DNA of 64,000 nucleotides from Archivesica marissinica. Taxonomy: Eukaryota > Mollusca > Bivalvia > Venerida > Vesicomyidae. Below the pieces are notes generated by a model, which searched no databases, was not told the origin of the DNA, and saw nothing but the letters and a program-made list of their open reading frames with translations. How positions within the stretch are numbered: the stretch's first letter is position 1; every line of letters begins with the position of its first letter. The DNA lies in assembly GCA_014843695.1 (NCBI GenBank), contig CM026390.1:53100121-53164120 (forward strand), given 5' to 3'. Below, one piece after another: positions 45,763 through 57,500 of the stretch. A program made the translations under genes and the position numbers.

Positions 45763-47402
45763 TCAATTGTTATGCTACACAAGAGCTTTGCAATAATAGT
45801 TAATGTCCACACTTCATTAAAGAAAGAGATATTTATGTCTACTGATAACCTGGACTGATTTCCAGTGAAAAGAATTTAGATCCGAGTTAATAATACCATT
45901 TAAAAGAATGAATTCATGTAATCATGCATTTTCATATGAACCCATTGATCTAGATTTTGAGGCTAAATCTACTAGCAATGTTATATATACAGATAGGAAA
46001 CTATTTGGCATGGATGCTAAGCTGTACCTAAAAATGCCATAAAATGACTACTACTGCTACTAATGAGTGTAGGACATAATCCCACCCCTCGTGTTTTTTT
46101 GACAAAGGCGCACATAATCACCCTCACCCAATATAAAAAACCCATTCAGATTCCCAATTGGACCTTAATCATAACCCTAGCCGTAACACTAACCCCTAGT
46201 CCTAAAACTAACCATATCGAGCCTCAAACCTGAAAGAATGTGAGATGGTACGATGGTCGCCAGATCGGACATGTGGGTTTTCTCCAGGTACTCCGGTTTC
46301 CTCCGCACCAACGAGAGTGATTAATGTAAGTTGTTAAAACTTGCTTCACAATCGTTGTAAAATAAATAAAGTTAATTTTTTTAACCCTTATCGTAGATTG
46401 GGGGATTTTGTCCTCCTGTGTTGTAGTTATAGCTGTATATAAATAGTTGTTCTATATTTAGATCATAGTCATTACTATGGTACATGGTGTATCTATTATT
46501 AGATGGAATGCTGGTGGCTAGTGATGCAATTGGTAATCAATAATATGTTTAAATTTATATAACAACTTTGAGTCTACAAAATTTAATGAAATAACAACAA
46601 AACATAAGAAAATAGCTAGTGCTGAGAAATACTAAATGATATAGTATAAAATCCCGAGAATTTCACTCACTAGAAAATGCTTAACCAATGGATATTGACT
46701 AACATTTATTCGGTCTTTCAGCGATTGATTTTGATGTGGCTGTGTCCGTGGTCCTGTGCATACATGCACCTTCTAAGTACTATAATAACTGAGTATTTTG
46801 TGCAGAAAACATCTCGAAAATTAATGAAGGATTACTAATATAGCTTCTTGGTATATGAAATAAACGGTATTGCGAGTGAGCAAGAATGATACATCTAGCA
46901 TAACACTGGATTATGGTCCTTTGAAATGTATGCATATGTTATAAGAGTAATTTTGTGCAGAGAATAACTCAAAAAGTACTGAACAGATTTCATTGTAACT
47001 TGGAATAGAATATAATATAACGGGCAATAAGAAAATGTTCAGTGTACATAACCTTCAATCCATAACCTTCGGGTAATTGCTGAATTATGGCCCTTTGAAA
47101 TTTTATGGATATGGTATTTATTATAATAGTGTTTTTTTCCTATGTCGAACCCAGTGGGGATATCAATTCATCGACTTGTTTCTGTTTGTGTTTTATCCAC
47201 TTGTAAGACAGGACATCAATTTCAAGCCCAGATGTTGTGGGGATAAAGCTTGTCTTATGGCGAATAAGTACTGGCATGTACTGAGAGGTGTGATGTTTCT
47301 TTTGCCTTTTTATGAATGGTACCGGTACCCCTGCAAAAAGGAACATTCGTATCTATACTTTAAATTGAAATTGTTTATTTATTTTCTGTTTCTTCTTTTC
47401 AG
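45763..47402. other. Intron 15 remainder with SINE B fragment
   Basis: Unique AT-rich sequence apart from a plus-strand family B SINE fragment near 46225-46375 (GATCGGACATGTGGGTTTTC, ACTCCGGTTTCCTCCG, CTTCACAATCG tail). No exon is seen. Confidence 0.6.
46225..46375 (+). mobile_element. SINE family B fragment
   Basis: The body and tail match the reverse complement of 7347-7584, ending with the shared CTTGCTTCACAATCGTTGTA tail. The head is truncated inside the tRNA-like part. Confidence 0.78.
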
Positions 47403-47570
47403 CCTTGTGTCTAGTCGGACAGTGGTACAACTCTACTACAGAGACCTGCAAACTCTGTCCAACTGGCAGCTTCAAGTCCAGTGCTGGTAACACTGAAGAG
47501 TGTGAATATTGCCCTCCCGCAAAGACAACTGTTGGTAAAGGTGCTACACATAGTAGTAACTGTTCACAGA
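47403..47570 (+). CDS. Exon 16: GCC2/GCC3 Cys module
   Basis: The exon is 168 nt, phase 1-1, acceptor ttcttcttttcag, donor gtaagt. It reads from LCLVGQWYNSTT to SSNCSQ, with Cys spacing 12-2-14-2-16 and sequons NST and NCS. Confidence 0.86.
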
Positions 47571-48569
47571 GTAAGTGTTCTCTATAAGTCAAGAGCAGAT
47601 ACGGTATTATTTTTCCCTCGTTAGCATTACCAAAACAGTAACATTAATTATCATTTTCCTTCTTGTACTGAATTCCATATACTTCTGCCCCAGCGACGTC
47701 ACAGCTATATGCTTATTATATCAGTGCACTTGTGTTTTCAAGAATATATCAAGTTTAATACATATTTAATCATTTTCTATTTAGAATACTAACTTGGATG
47801 GTTATTTAATAACACAGTAGATCTACACTTAATATTTGATTAAGATTTCTGCCGGGGGGGGGGGGAAACAATCTGATCTTGCTCGTGAGCTCGTATCTGA
47901 AAATAGACATGGCCGGAAATTCAAGAAATAATCTAAAAATAGAACATTAAAATCAACTGTTATACCAAGGCTCTAAAACAATGAATGAAGATTCTGTGAT
48001 GACATTTACACATGCCAGTACATGTCTGTATTATATTTAATTAAGCCTAGCATGTTGTATTTTTCACTTTGTGTCAAAGCAAGAAAAGTAGTCCGGATAC
48101 AGCTATGATACAGATTCTGAAAATATCGGATGTGATACAAGATCTTGTATCACACTGAAGAATACACCATGTATTTGTGTTGGATTTATGATGTGCAGAA
48201 AATAAATATTGATAACAAATTGCCATATTGATGTTTATTCTAACATGGTTCGGCATTTTGTCTGTATACACAAAGAAAGAATCTAAATCTGCAATGAAAC
48301 ATTAATTTTTTTACTAGCATTTTTGTTGTTTTGGAACTATTTCTGCACTTTATATATATTTTGGTCATGTTAGAATATAACCAAATTTGTATTATAGTCA
48401 AATAAAACATGGTTTGTCGTTCTGAGTGTCGGAATTAACCACTTATGTAGGCTTATGGCTTGCATTGTTAATTCCTACAGGTCGGAACTCCAAACCAAGT
48501 TTATTCGCCACTAAATAACATACCTGTATATACAAATATTATTTTTCAAAGTATACACCAGTAAGCTTT

Positions 48570-48672
48570 ATACATATCCTGGGTCACTCCAACTATCCTT
48601 GTCTCGAATCGCCCATCACTGAAACCATTCACAGACCCGACAAATTTAAGACATCAAAGTTTGACTGTAACT
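48570..48672. mobile_element. End fragment of Tigger/pogo-like family
   Basis: TGGGTCACTCCAACTATCCTTG through ACATCAAAGTTTGACTGTA is the reverse complement of the left 90 bp of the element at 9386, with mismatches. Only this terminal part is present. Confidence 0.7.
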
Positions 48673-48890
48673 TAAAAAAAGTCAAATATGATAACTTTTT
48701 GGCCAAAAATAGTCCAATTTCAGAAATTATTTATGTGTCAAAAAAACTCAATCACATTTCTCAAAATCCGTCCATATTATTGCTTAGAAACTTTGCATAC
48801 ACATCCGAAGACTAATTCTTGAAAACAATTAGCAATTCATTGGAAAGGATAAAAGACATCTGTTATTTCGCTGAACCAACACTTATACAG

Positions 48891-49113
48891 TCAATCGCAC
48901 ATGGCGAGACATCCAGTGGCAGTAGGCTTGTTACACATACCATGTTTTGAATGTTTTATGGACAAAAGATTTTTTAAAATATTTTGAATGATAATGATGT
49001 TGAACATCATTATCATTCAAAATATTTAAAAAAATCTTTTGTCCATAAAACATTCAAAACATGGTATGTGTAACAAGCCTACTGCCACTGGATGTCTCGC
49101 CATGTGCGATTGA
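48891..49113. repeat. Near-perfect 223-bp palindrome
   Basis: The left arm starts TCAATCGCACATGGCGAGAC and the right arm ends GTCTCGCCATGTGCGATTGA. The arms are about 111 nt each with one centre base (G at 49002, in GATGTTGAACATC) and essentially one mismatch in the A/T run. Pairing stops sharply at both ends. It is intronic and ends 162 bp before exon 17. Confidence 0.95.
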
Positions 49114-49274
49114 TGCATGATCAACAAGAAAATGGGAAATAATGTGTGTTTTAGATTTATGCATTTTAGGCATGCTTTACTGTGCAATATTGTATGTGGT
49201 TTTACTGAGCAATGTTTTATGTTGTTTTACTGTGTAATGTTTGAAATGAGCATATATTGCTGAATTTGTTTCAG

Positions 49275-49442
49275 ATGTGTGTCCACCGGGAAAGTACTAT
49301 GTTATAAACGATATTGCGGTAGAGTGTATTGATTGTGATATTGGGAGATACAGTGATACAGAGATGGCTGAGGAATGTACAGTCTGCCCTGATGATAAAG
49401 TCACTCATGAGAAAGGCAGCAAATCAAAAAACATGTGTATAG
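49275..49442 (+). CDS. Exon 17: GCC2/GCC3 Cys module
   Basis: The exon is 168 nt, phase 1-1, acceptor aatttgtttcag, donor gtaaca (weaker than the others). It reads from VCPPGKYYVIND to KNMCI, with Cys spacing 14-2-13-2-16. Its acceptor lies 160 bp downstream of a near-perfect 223-bp palindrome, and its donor leads into the largest intron, which holds the inverted 41-bp array. Confidence 0.85.
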
Positions 49443-49680
49443 GTAACAGTGATGATGTACTATACACATTGAAACATAACGTTGATTGTCTTATTTTTAA
49501 GATTCTGCATGTTTCACATTAAAACTGTGCTATATCTGCCCATAGACTTGGAGAGCCGGAAGGCATACAGTGTTTGGACTGTCTGTGCAACCGTTGCCAA
49601 CAGTTACACTTTCTTGTCGCCTCAACCCCTACAGTTTTCATCCAATTGTCCTGAGACTAGGCATACATTGTCTATATCAT

Positions 49681-52600
49681 GTAGTAGCAACTAGTCTGTG
49701 TTCCAGTCTTGTAGACAAGGTACCGTAGCAACTAGTCTGTGTTCCAGTCTTGTAGACAAGGTACCGTAGCAACTAGTCTGTGTTCCAGTCTTGTAGACAA
49801 GGTACCGTAGCAACTAGTCTGTGTTCCAGTCTTGTAGACAAGGTACCGTAGCAACTAGTCTGTGTTCCAGTCTTGTAGACAAGGTACCGTAGCAACAGGT
49901 ATTTATTTTACGATTACCGGTAATGCTTTACAAATACTCTAAATGTTGAGGTTCGAGAGCGAGATGGGACAGACTTTAGTTGCTACTGTACCCTATCAAC
50001 AAGACTGGAAGACAGACTAGTTCTAGTTTCTACAATACCTTGTCTACAAAACTGGAACACAGACTAGTTCTAGTTTCTACAATACCTTATCTACAAAACT
50101 GGCACATAGACTAGTTGCTATGGTACCTTGCCTACAAGATTGGAACACAGACTAGTGCTAGTTTCTACAATACCTTGTCTACAAACTAGTTGCTACGGTA
50201 CCTTGTCTACAAAACTGGAACACAGACTAATTGCTACGGTACCTTGTCTACAAGACTGGAACACAGACTAGTTGCTAAGGTACCTTGTCTACAAGACTGG
50301 AACACAGACTAGTTGCTAAGGTACCTTGTCTACAAGACTGGAACACAGACTACTTCTAGTTTCTACAATACCTTGTCTACAAACTAGTTGCTACGGTATC
50401 CTGTCTACAAGACTGGAATACAAACTAGTTGCTATGGTATCCTGTCTACAAGACTGGAACACAGACTAGTTGCTATGGTATCCTGTCTACAAGACTGGAA
50501 CACAGACTAGTTGCTATGGTACCTTGTCTACAAGACTGGAACACAAACTAGTTGCTACGGTACCTGGTCTACAAGACTGAAACACAGGCTAGTTGCTATG
50601 GTACCTGGTCTGCAAGACTGGAACACAGGCTAGTTGCTATGGTACCTTGTCTACAAGACTGGAACACAGACTTGTAGACAAGGTACCGTAGCAACTAGCC
50701 TGTGTTCCAGTCTTGTAGACAAGGTACCGTAGCAACTAGTCTTGTGTTCCAGTCATGTAGACAAGGTACCGTAGCAACTAGTCTGTGTTCCAGTCTTGTA
50801 GACAAGGTACCGTAGCAACTAGTCTGTGTTCCAGTCTTGTAGACAAGGTACCGTAGCAACTAGTCTGTGTTCCAGACTTGTAGACAAGGTACCGTAGCAA
50901 CTAGTCTGTGTTCCAGTCTTGTAGACAAGGTACCATAGCAACTAGCCTGTGTTCCAGTCTTGCAGACCAGGTACCATAGCAACTAGCCTGTGTTTCAGTC
51001 TTGTAGACCAGGTACCGTAGCAACTAGTTTGTGTTCCAGTCTTGTAGACAAGGTACCGTAGCAACTAGTCTGTGTTCCAGTCTTGTAGACAAGGTACCGT
51101 AGCAACTAGTCTGTGTTCCAGTCTTGTAGACAAGGTACCGTAGCAACTAGTCTGTGTTCCAGTCTTGTAGACAAGGTACCGTAGCAACTAGCCTGTGTTC
51201 CAGTCTTGTCGACATGGTACCGTAGCAACTAGCCTGTGTTCCAGTCTTGTAGACATGGTACCGTAGCAACTAGTCTGTGTTACAGTCTTGTAGACAAGGT
51301 ACCATAGCAACTAGCCTGTGTTCCAGTCTTGTAGACATGGTACCGTAGCAACTAGTCTGTGTTCCAGTCTTGTAGACATGGTACCGTAGCAACTAGTCTG
51401 TGTTCCAGTCTTGTAGACAAGGTACCGTAGCAACTAGCCTGTGTTCCAGTCTTGTAGACAAGGTACCGTAGCAACTAGTCTGTGTTCCAGTCTTGTAGAC
51501 AAGGTACCGTAGCAACTAGCCTGTGTTCCAGTCTTGTAGACAAGGTACCGTAGCAACTAGTCTTGTGTTCCAGTCATGTAGACAAGGTACCGTAGCAACT
51601 AGTCTGTGTTCCAGTCTTGTAGACAAGGTACCGTAGCAACTAGTCTGTGTTCCAGTCTTGTAGACAAGGTACCGTAGCAACTAGTCTGTGTTCCAGTCTT
51701 GTAGACAAGGTACCATAGCAACTAGCCTGTGTTCCAGTCTTGCAGACCAGGTACCATAGCAACTAGCCTGTGTTTCAGTCTTGTAGACCAGGTACCGTAG
51801 CAACTAGTTTGTGTTCCAGTCTTGTAGACAAGGTACCGTAGCAACTAGTCTGTGTTCCAGTCTTGTAGACAAGGTACCGTAGCAACTAGTCTGTGTTCCA
51901 GTCTTGTAGACAAGGTACCGTAGCAACTAGTCTGTGTTCCAGTCTTGTAGACAAGGTACCGTAGCAACTAGCCTGTGTTCCAGTCTTGCAGACCAGGTAC
52001 CATAGCAACTAGCCTGTGTTTCAGTCTTGTAGACCAGGTACCGTAGCAACTAGTTTGTGTTCCAGTCTTGTAGACAAGGTACCGTAGCAACTAGTCTGTG
52101 TTCCAGTCTTGTAGACAAGGTACCGTAGCAACTAGCCTGTGTTCCAGTCTTGTCGTAATGGTACCGTAGCAACTAGCCTGTGTTCCAGTCTTGTAGACAT
52201 GGTACCGTAGCAACTAGTCTGTGTTCCAGTCTTGTAGACAAGGTACCATAGCAACTAGCCTGTGTTCCAGTCTTGTAGACAAGGTACCGTAGCAACTAGT
52301 CTGTGTTCCAGTCTTGTAGACATGGTACCGTAGCAACTAGTCTGTGTTCCAGTCTTGTAGACAAGGTACCGTAGCAACTAGTCTTGTGTTCCAGTCATGT
52401 AGACAAGGTACCGTAGCAACTAGTCTGTGTTCCAGTCTTGTAGACAAGGTACCGTAGCAACTAGTCTGTGTTCCAGTCTTGTAGACAAGGTACCGTAGCA
52501 ACTAGTCTGTGTTCCAGTCTTGTAGACAAGGTACCGTAGCAACTAGTCTGTGTTCCAGTCTTGTAGACAAGGTACCATAGCAACTAGCCTGTGTTCCAGT

Positions 52601-53740
52601 CTTGCAGACCAGGTACCATAGCAACTAGTCTGTGTTCCAGTCTTGTAGACAAGGTACCGTAGCAACTAGTCTGTGTTCCAGTCTTGTAGACAAGGTACCG
52701 TAGCAACTAGCCTGTGTTCCAGTCTTGTCGACATGGTACCGTAGCAACTAGCCTGTGTTCCAGTCTTGTAGACATGGTACCGTAGCAACTAGTCTGTGTT
52801 CCAGTCTTGTAGACAAGGTACCATAGCAACTAGCCTGTGTTCCAGTCTTGTAGACATGGTACCGTAGCAACTAGTCTGTGTTCCAGTCTTGTAGACATGG
52901 TACCGTAGCAACTAGTCTGTGTTCCAGTCTTGTAGACAAGGTACCGTAGCAACTAGCCTGTGTTCCAGTCTTGTAGACAAGGTACCGTAGCAACTAGTCT
53001 GTGTTCCAGTCTTGTAGACAAGGTACCGTAGCAACTAGCCTGTGTTCCAGTCTTGTAGACAAGGTACCTAGCAACTAGTCTGTGTTCCAGTCTTGTAGAC
53101 AAGGTACCGTAGCAACTAGTCTGTGTTCCAGTCTTGTAGACAAGGTACCGTAGCAACTAGTCTGTGTTCCAGTCTTGTAGACAAGGTACCATAGCAACTA
53201 GTCTGTGTTCCAGTCTTGTAGACAGGATACCATAGCAACTAGTCTGTGTTCCAGTCTTGTAGACAGGATACCATAGCAACTAGTTTGTATTCCAGTCTTG
53301 TAGACAGGTACCGTAGCAACTAGTTTGTAGACAAGTATTGTAGAAACTAGAAGTAGTCTGTGTTCCAGTCTTGTAGACAAGGTACCTTAGCAACTAGTCT
53401 GTGTTCCAGTCTTGTAGACAAGGTACCTTAGCAACTAGTCTGTGTTCCAGTCTTGTAGACAAGGTACCGTAGCAATTAGTCTGTGTTCCAGTTTTGTAGA
53501 CAAGGTACCGTAGCAACTAGTTTGTAGACAAGGTATTGTAGAAACTAGCACTAGTCTGTGTTCCAATCTTGTAGGCAAGGTACCATAGCAACTAGTCTAT
53601 GTGCCAGTTTTGTAGATAAGGTATTGTAGAAACTAGAACTAGTCTGTGTTCCAGTTTTGTAGACAAGGTATTGTAGAAACTAGAACTAGTCTGTCTTCCA
53701 GTCTTGTTGATAGGGTACAGTAGCAACTAAAGTCTGTCCC
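49681..53740. repeat. 41-bp minisatellite with an internal inversion
   Basis: About 100 units of GTAGACAAGGTACCGTAGCA then ACTAGTCTGTGTTCCAGTCTT are present. The first five (49681-49893) are direct, 49980-50668 is in the opposite orientation and 50669-53740 is direct again. Each unit holds two 6-bp palindromes, GGTACC and ACTAGT. Variant units (TCTTGTGTTCCAGTCATG) recur near 50735, 51561 and 52384, giving a higher-order period of about 825 bp. Confidence 0.95.
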
Positions 53741-53754
53741 ATCTCGCTCTCGAA

Positions 53755-54505
53755 CCTCAACATTTAGAGTATTTGTAAAGCATTACCGGTAATCGTAAAA
53801 TAAATACCTGTTTTTTTTATCTATAAAAAAGTCACCCTCCAAATTTTCAAAGAATTTTTGTTCTTTTATAAAGTCATTTTGATCTAACCGCTAATTTCAA
53901 ATTCGCTATGGAAGCAGCCTGTTGTATAGTATTCAGCCGCCATCTTGCTTTGAGTTAGAAGTTAAAAGGCAACTATAGTTGATCTACACACCTGTATTGA
54001 CATGGCATGGTCAAACATATGTTTTACTAATCCTTAATTGGTTGCTTACATAATCCAGCCACATCTTTATATAAATGGTAATCATGGTCAATGTGTTGTT
54101 TTTATTTTGGAAAGTTGGGAGGGGGACTTTTAAGGAATTTATTTTTGCTCTGTTAGGTCTAACATAGTATTTGTAAGCATTAATCGTAAAATAAATATCT
54201 GTTTTTTGACTTTAAAAAAGTCACCCTCCAAAATTCAAGTCATTTTGTCCTAAATACGAATTTCATATACCTATGGAAGTGGCCTTTGTGTAGTATTCAA
54301 CCACCATCATACTTTGAGCTAGATGTGCCAAATTATATGCCACTCTGATTGTTTTACGCACCTGTGTTGACGGGCACGGTCATGGGCATGTTGTACTAAT
54401 CCTTAATTTGTTGCTTACATAATCACGCTGCTCATCTTCAGAAAATTATGCAGAAATGGTTCTGTAACCTCAGATGATGTCTTAGTTTTTATTTTGGCAA
54501 GTTAA
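53755..54505. repeat. Tandem duplication of about 400 bp
   Basis: Two diverged copies (about 53755-54120 and 54165-54505) share TTTGTAAAGCATTA, AATCGTAAAATAAATA, AAAAAAGTCACCCTCCAAA, TACTAATCCTTAATTGGTTG and GTTTTTATTTTGG. The first copy adjoins the 41-bp array and its first 60 bp are part of the inverted arm. Confidence 0.85.
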
Positions 54506-54699
54506 TTTAAACATTATTTATTTCAGTATTTGTACATGTAATCAAGAAATGAACATTTTAAATATAATTTAACAGCAGTAGACTAAAAGGGATAAGTTGA
54601 GGGTGGAAGAGGTTTTACGGAATTTACGTTAGTAATGTAAACAACTTGGGCTAAATAACGTGTACCGGCCTTCTAAAAATGTGATGTAAATCAACAGTC

Positions 54700-55690
54700 T
54701 ATGAAAATCTGCAACCAGGGGTACCACACCTACCAATAATAGTATTCTAATTCCACATAGCACTCAGCAACCACGGGTACCACACCTACCAATAATAGTA
54801 TTCTAATTCCACATAGCACTCAACAACCAGGGGTACCACATCTACCAATAATAGTATTCTAATTCCACATAGCACTCAACAACCAGGGGTACCACATCTA
54901 CCAATAATAGTATTCTAATTCCACATAGCACTCGGCAACCAGGGGTACCACATCTACCAAAAATAGTATTCTAATTCCACATAGCACTCGGCAACCAGGG
55001 GTACCATATCTACCAGTAATAGTATTCTAATTCCACATAACACTTGGCAACCAGGGGTACCACACCTACCAATAATAGTATTCTAATTCCACATAGCACT
55101 CGGCAACCAGGGGTACCACATCTACCAGTAATAGTATTCTAATTCCACATAGCACTCGGCAACCAGGGGTACCACATCTACCAATAATAGTATTCTAATT
55201 CCACATAGCACTCGGCAACCAGGGGTACCACATCTACCAATAATAGTATTCTAATTCCACATAGCACTCGGCAACCAGAGGTACCACATCTACCAATAAT
55301 AGTATTCTAATTCCACATAGCACTCGGCAACCAGGGGTACCACATCTACCAATAATAGTATTCTAATTCCACATAGCACTCGGCAACCAGAGGTACCACA
55401 TCTACCAATAATAGTATTCTAATTCCACATAGCACTCGGCAACCAGGGGTACCATATCTACCAATAATAGTATTCTAATTCCACATAACACTCGGCAACC
55501 AGGGGTACCACATCTACCAATAATAGTATTCTAATTCCACATAGCACTCGGCAACCAGGGGTACCATATCTACCAATAATAGTATTCTAATTCCACATAA
55601 CACTCGGCAACCAGGGGTACCACACCTACCAATAATAGTATTCTAATTCCACATAGCACTCGGCAACCAGAGGTACCACATCTACCAAAA
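54700..55690. repeat. 56-bp minisatellite in intron 17
   Basis: About 18 units starting AACCAGGGGTACCACATCTA are present, with a homogeneous body and sparse alternating variants (CAACAACC/CGGCAACC, CACATAGC/CACATAAC). Confidence 0.94.
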
Positions 55691-55797
55691 ATAATATTCT
55701 AATCTCATACAATGCTTGCTGACCTACCAACAATAAACAATTGTTATTCTACACAGTTATTTGTGTGCTTCATGTATTTAGTTTATACAAATTTATT

Positions 55798-56010
55798 TTA
55801 GCTCGATTGCGAAACAAGTTCTTAGAACTTATATTAATCACTCTCGAGACCTCATTCCTGACGGAATCGATCGCAACGAGGGAGAGAGAAGAAGCAGCGT
55901 GGAAATAAATGCCTTGCCTAAAGGCTCAATCGTAATGGCTCCAGCGGGGCTCGAACTCGGGACCTTTCGCACCTGAAGCGAACGCGCTACCACCGCGCTA
56001 TCACGAGTTG
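55798..56010 (-). mobile_element. tRNA-derived SINE (family A), full-length-like
   Basis: The tail TTAGCTCGATTGCGAAACAA is at the left. The head, on the minus strand, includes GTGATAGCGCGGTGGTAGCG and GGTCCCGAGTTCGAGCCCCG. It is the best-preserved family A copy here and lies 128 bp before exon 18. Confidence 0.88.
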
Positions 56011-56138
56011 TATTTAAATATACATTTAAAAAAGACAACAATGTTTTAACAGTAGAAACATGCATTGCCCTGTAACACCCATTTCTTTTTGAGGTTATTA
56101 GTGATACCCTCCTCATACATGTGTAACTATATTTGCAG

Positions 56139-56303
56139 ACAATTGTTCGGAAGGGAATGGCTACGTAACATACTATCATAATTGTACGGTATGTTTGCCA
56201 GGGCAGTACAATGCCAAAAATGGTGTGAATGCAAACACATGCAAATTTTGTCCAAATGGCAAAACAAACACACAGTCTGGAGCAACAACTTGTACCTACA
56301 TTG
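56139..56303 (+). CDS. Exon 18: last GCC2/GCC3 Cys module in the window
   Basis: The exon is 165 nt, phase 1-1, acceptor ctatatttgcag, donor gtaagg. It reads from NCSEGNGYVTYY to TTCTYI, with Cys spacing 12-2-15-2-13. LPGQYNAKNG and the T-rich NGKTNTQSGATTC end are strong matches to the module consensus. A SINE ends 128 bp upstream. Confidence 0.86.
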
Positions 56304-56342
56304 GTAAGGAAACTGATTTTAGAGATTATTTTATATTGATTG

Positions 56343-56700
56343 TTAAGTGGTATGTAGTGTGATAGTGGTTGTTGGCTGCAGTGTGATAGTGGTTGTTGGC
56401 TGCAGTGTGATAGTGGTTGTTGGCTGCAGTGTGATAGTGGTTGTTGGCTGCAGTGTGATAGTGGTTGTTGGCTGCAGTGTGATAGTGGTTGTTGGCTGCA
56501 GTGTGATAGTGGTTGTTGGTTGCAGTGTGATAGTGGTTGTTGGCTGCAGTGTGATAGTTGTTGTTGGCTGCAGCGTGATATTGGTTGTAGACTGCAGCGT
56601 GATATTGCATAATAATTGGTTGTAGACTGCAGCGTCATATTGGTTGTAGACTGCAGCGTGATATTGGTTGTAGACTGCAGCGTGCTATTTGTTGAGATGA
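56343..56700. repeat. 24-bp minisatellite after exon 18
   Basis: About ten copies of AGTGTGATAGTGGTTGTTGGCTGC are present, grading into a GCAGCGTGATATTGGTTGTAGACT variant. Confidence 0.93.
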
Positions 56701-56961
56701 GTTATAGAGAGATAATATAAATGTTTCTTGGTTTTACATTTGTAGGTGCATATAGTTGTAGAGAGATAATATAAATGTTTCTTGGTTTTACATTTGTAGG
56801 TGCATATAGTTGTAGAGAGATAATATAAATGTTTCTTGGTTTTACATTTGTAGTTGCCTATAGTTGTAGAGAGATAATATAAATGTTTCTTGGTTTTACA
56901 TTTATAGGTGCCTATAGTTGTAGAGAGATAATATAAATGTTTCCTGGTTTTACATTTGTAG
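56690..56961 (+). repeat. 54-bp tandem copies of exon 19's acceptor
   Basis: Four copies of AGAGATAATATAAATGTTTC then TTGGTTTTACATTTGTAG precede the true acceptor. AGs are at 56745, 56799, 56853 and 56907 and the real one is at 56961, exactly 54 bp apart. Reading from an upstream AG in phase 1 meets TAA in the next ATATAA, so such splicing would end translation. Confidence 0.92.
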
Positions 56962-57262
56962 CCGAGCCAATGGTAGAGCCTCGTATAGATGTCAATGTTC
57001 AGGTGGATTACAGAATTGCCATAGATGATTGCAGTGACACAAATCTCATCAACCTCATCTTGAATAAAATCCTACAATTACTCAGAAATCAGTTTATGAC
57101 AGAGACAGTGAAGCGTTTCAATGGTAGCAATAAATTCTGTACAAAATCAAACTGTGGAAATCTTGTGTTGCATGATGGGAAAACAACATGTACACAAATT
57201 ACTAAAAGAAAAAGAGATTTTAGTCATACACTTGGAGTGTCAATTTCCTTAAAAAATGTCAG
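56962..57262 (+). CDS. Exon 19: start of an unrecognised domain after the Cys modules
   Basis: The exon is 301 nt, phase 1 at the start and phase 2 at the end. It opens with EPMVEPRIDVNVQVD and ends in ISLKNV. It has four Cys, no C-x2-C pairs and mixed hydrophobic segments such as LINLILNKILQLL, so it is not a GCC2/GCC3 module. A KRKRD stretch matches a basic furin-type cleavage site (K/R-x-K/R-R), which is only a motif match. The donor, cag/gtttgt, is weak but is supported because exon 20 continues in frame in phase 2. The acceptor tttacatttgtag is the last of five tandem copies. I do not recognise the domain family. Confidence 0.75.
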
Positions 57263-57500
57263 GTTTGTATAAACTTTTATAATTATTAATTACGACATTT
57301 CTATTTTAATGACGTTATTATTAAGAGTGCCTGCCTTAAAGGTTATGGTGCGGGTCGTTGTCTAATGTTCCTATACTTGTGGCCCAGACCATTTGTATTT
57401 TCATGCTACCGGTATGTATTGTACCTTTATGTGTATGACATATTTACTATTGATTTGCAATAAAATATAATTAAACAAACATGATTATGGTACCAGAAAA
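57263..57500. other. Unique start of intron 19
   Basis: About 240 bp of AT-rich sequence lie between the weak donor of exon 19 and the array. Nothing else is seen. Confidence 0.5.

Noticed and set aside
47077..47490. 137-codon plus-strand frame overlapping exon 16
   Set aside because: It reads exon 16 in another frame, so the Cys module is lost and the part before it is intron.
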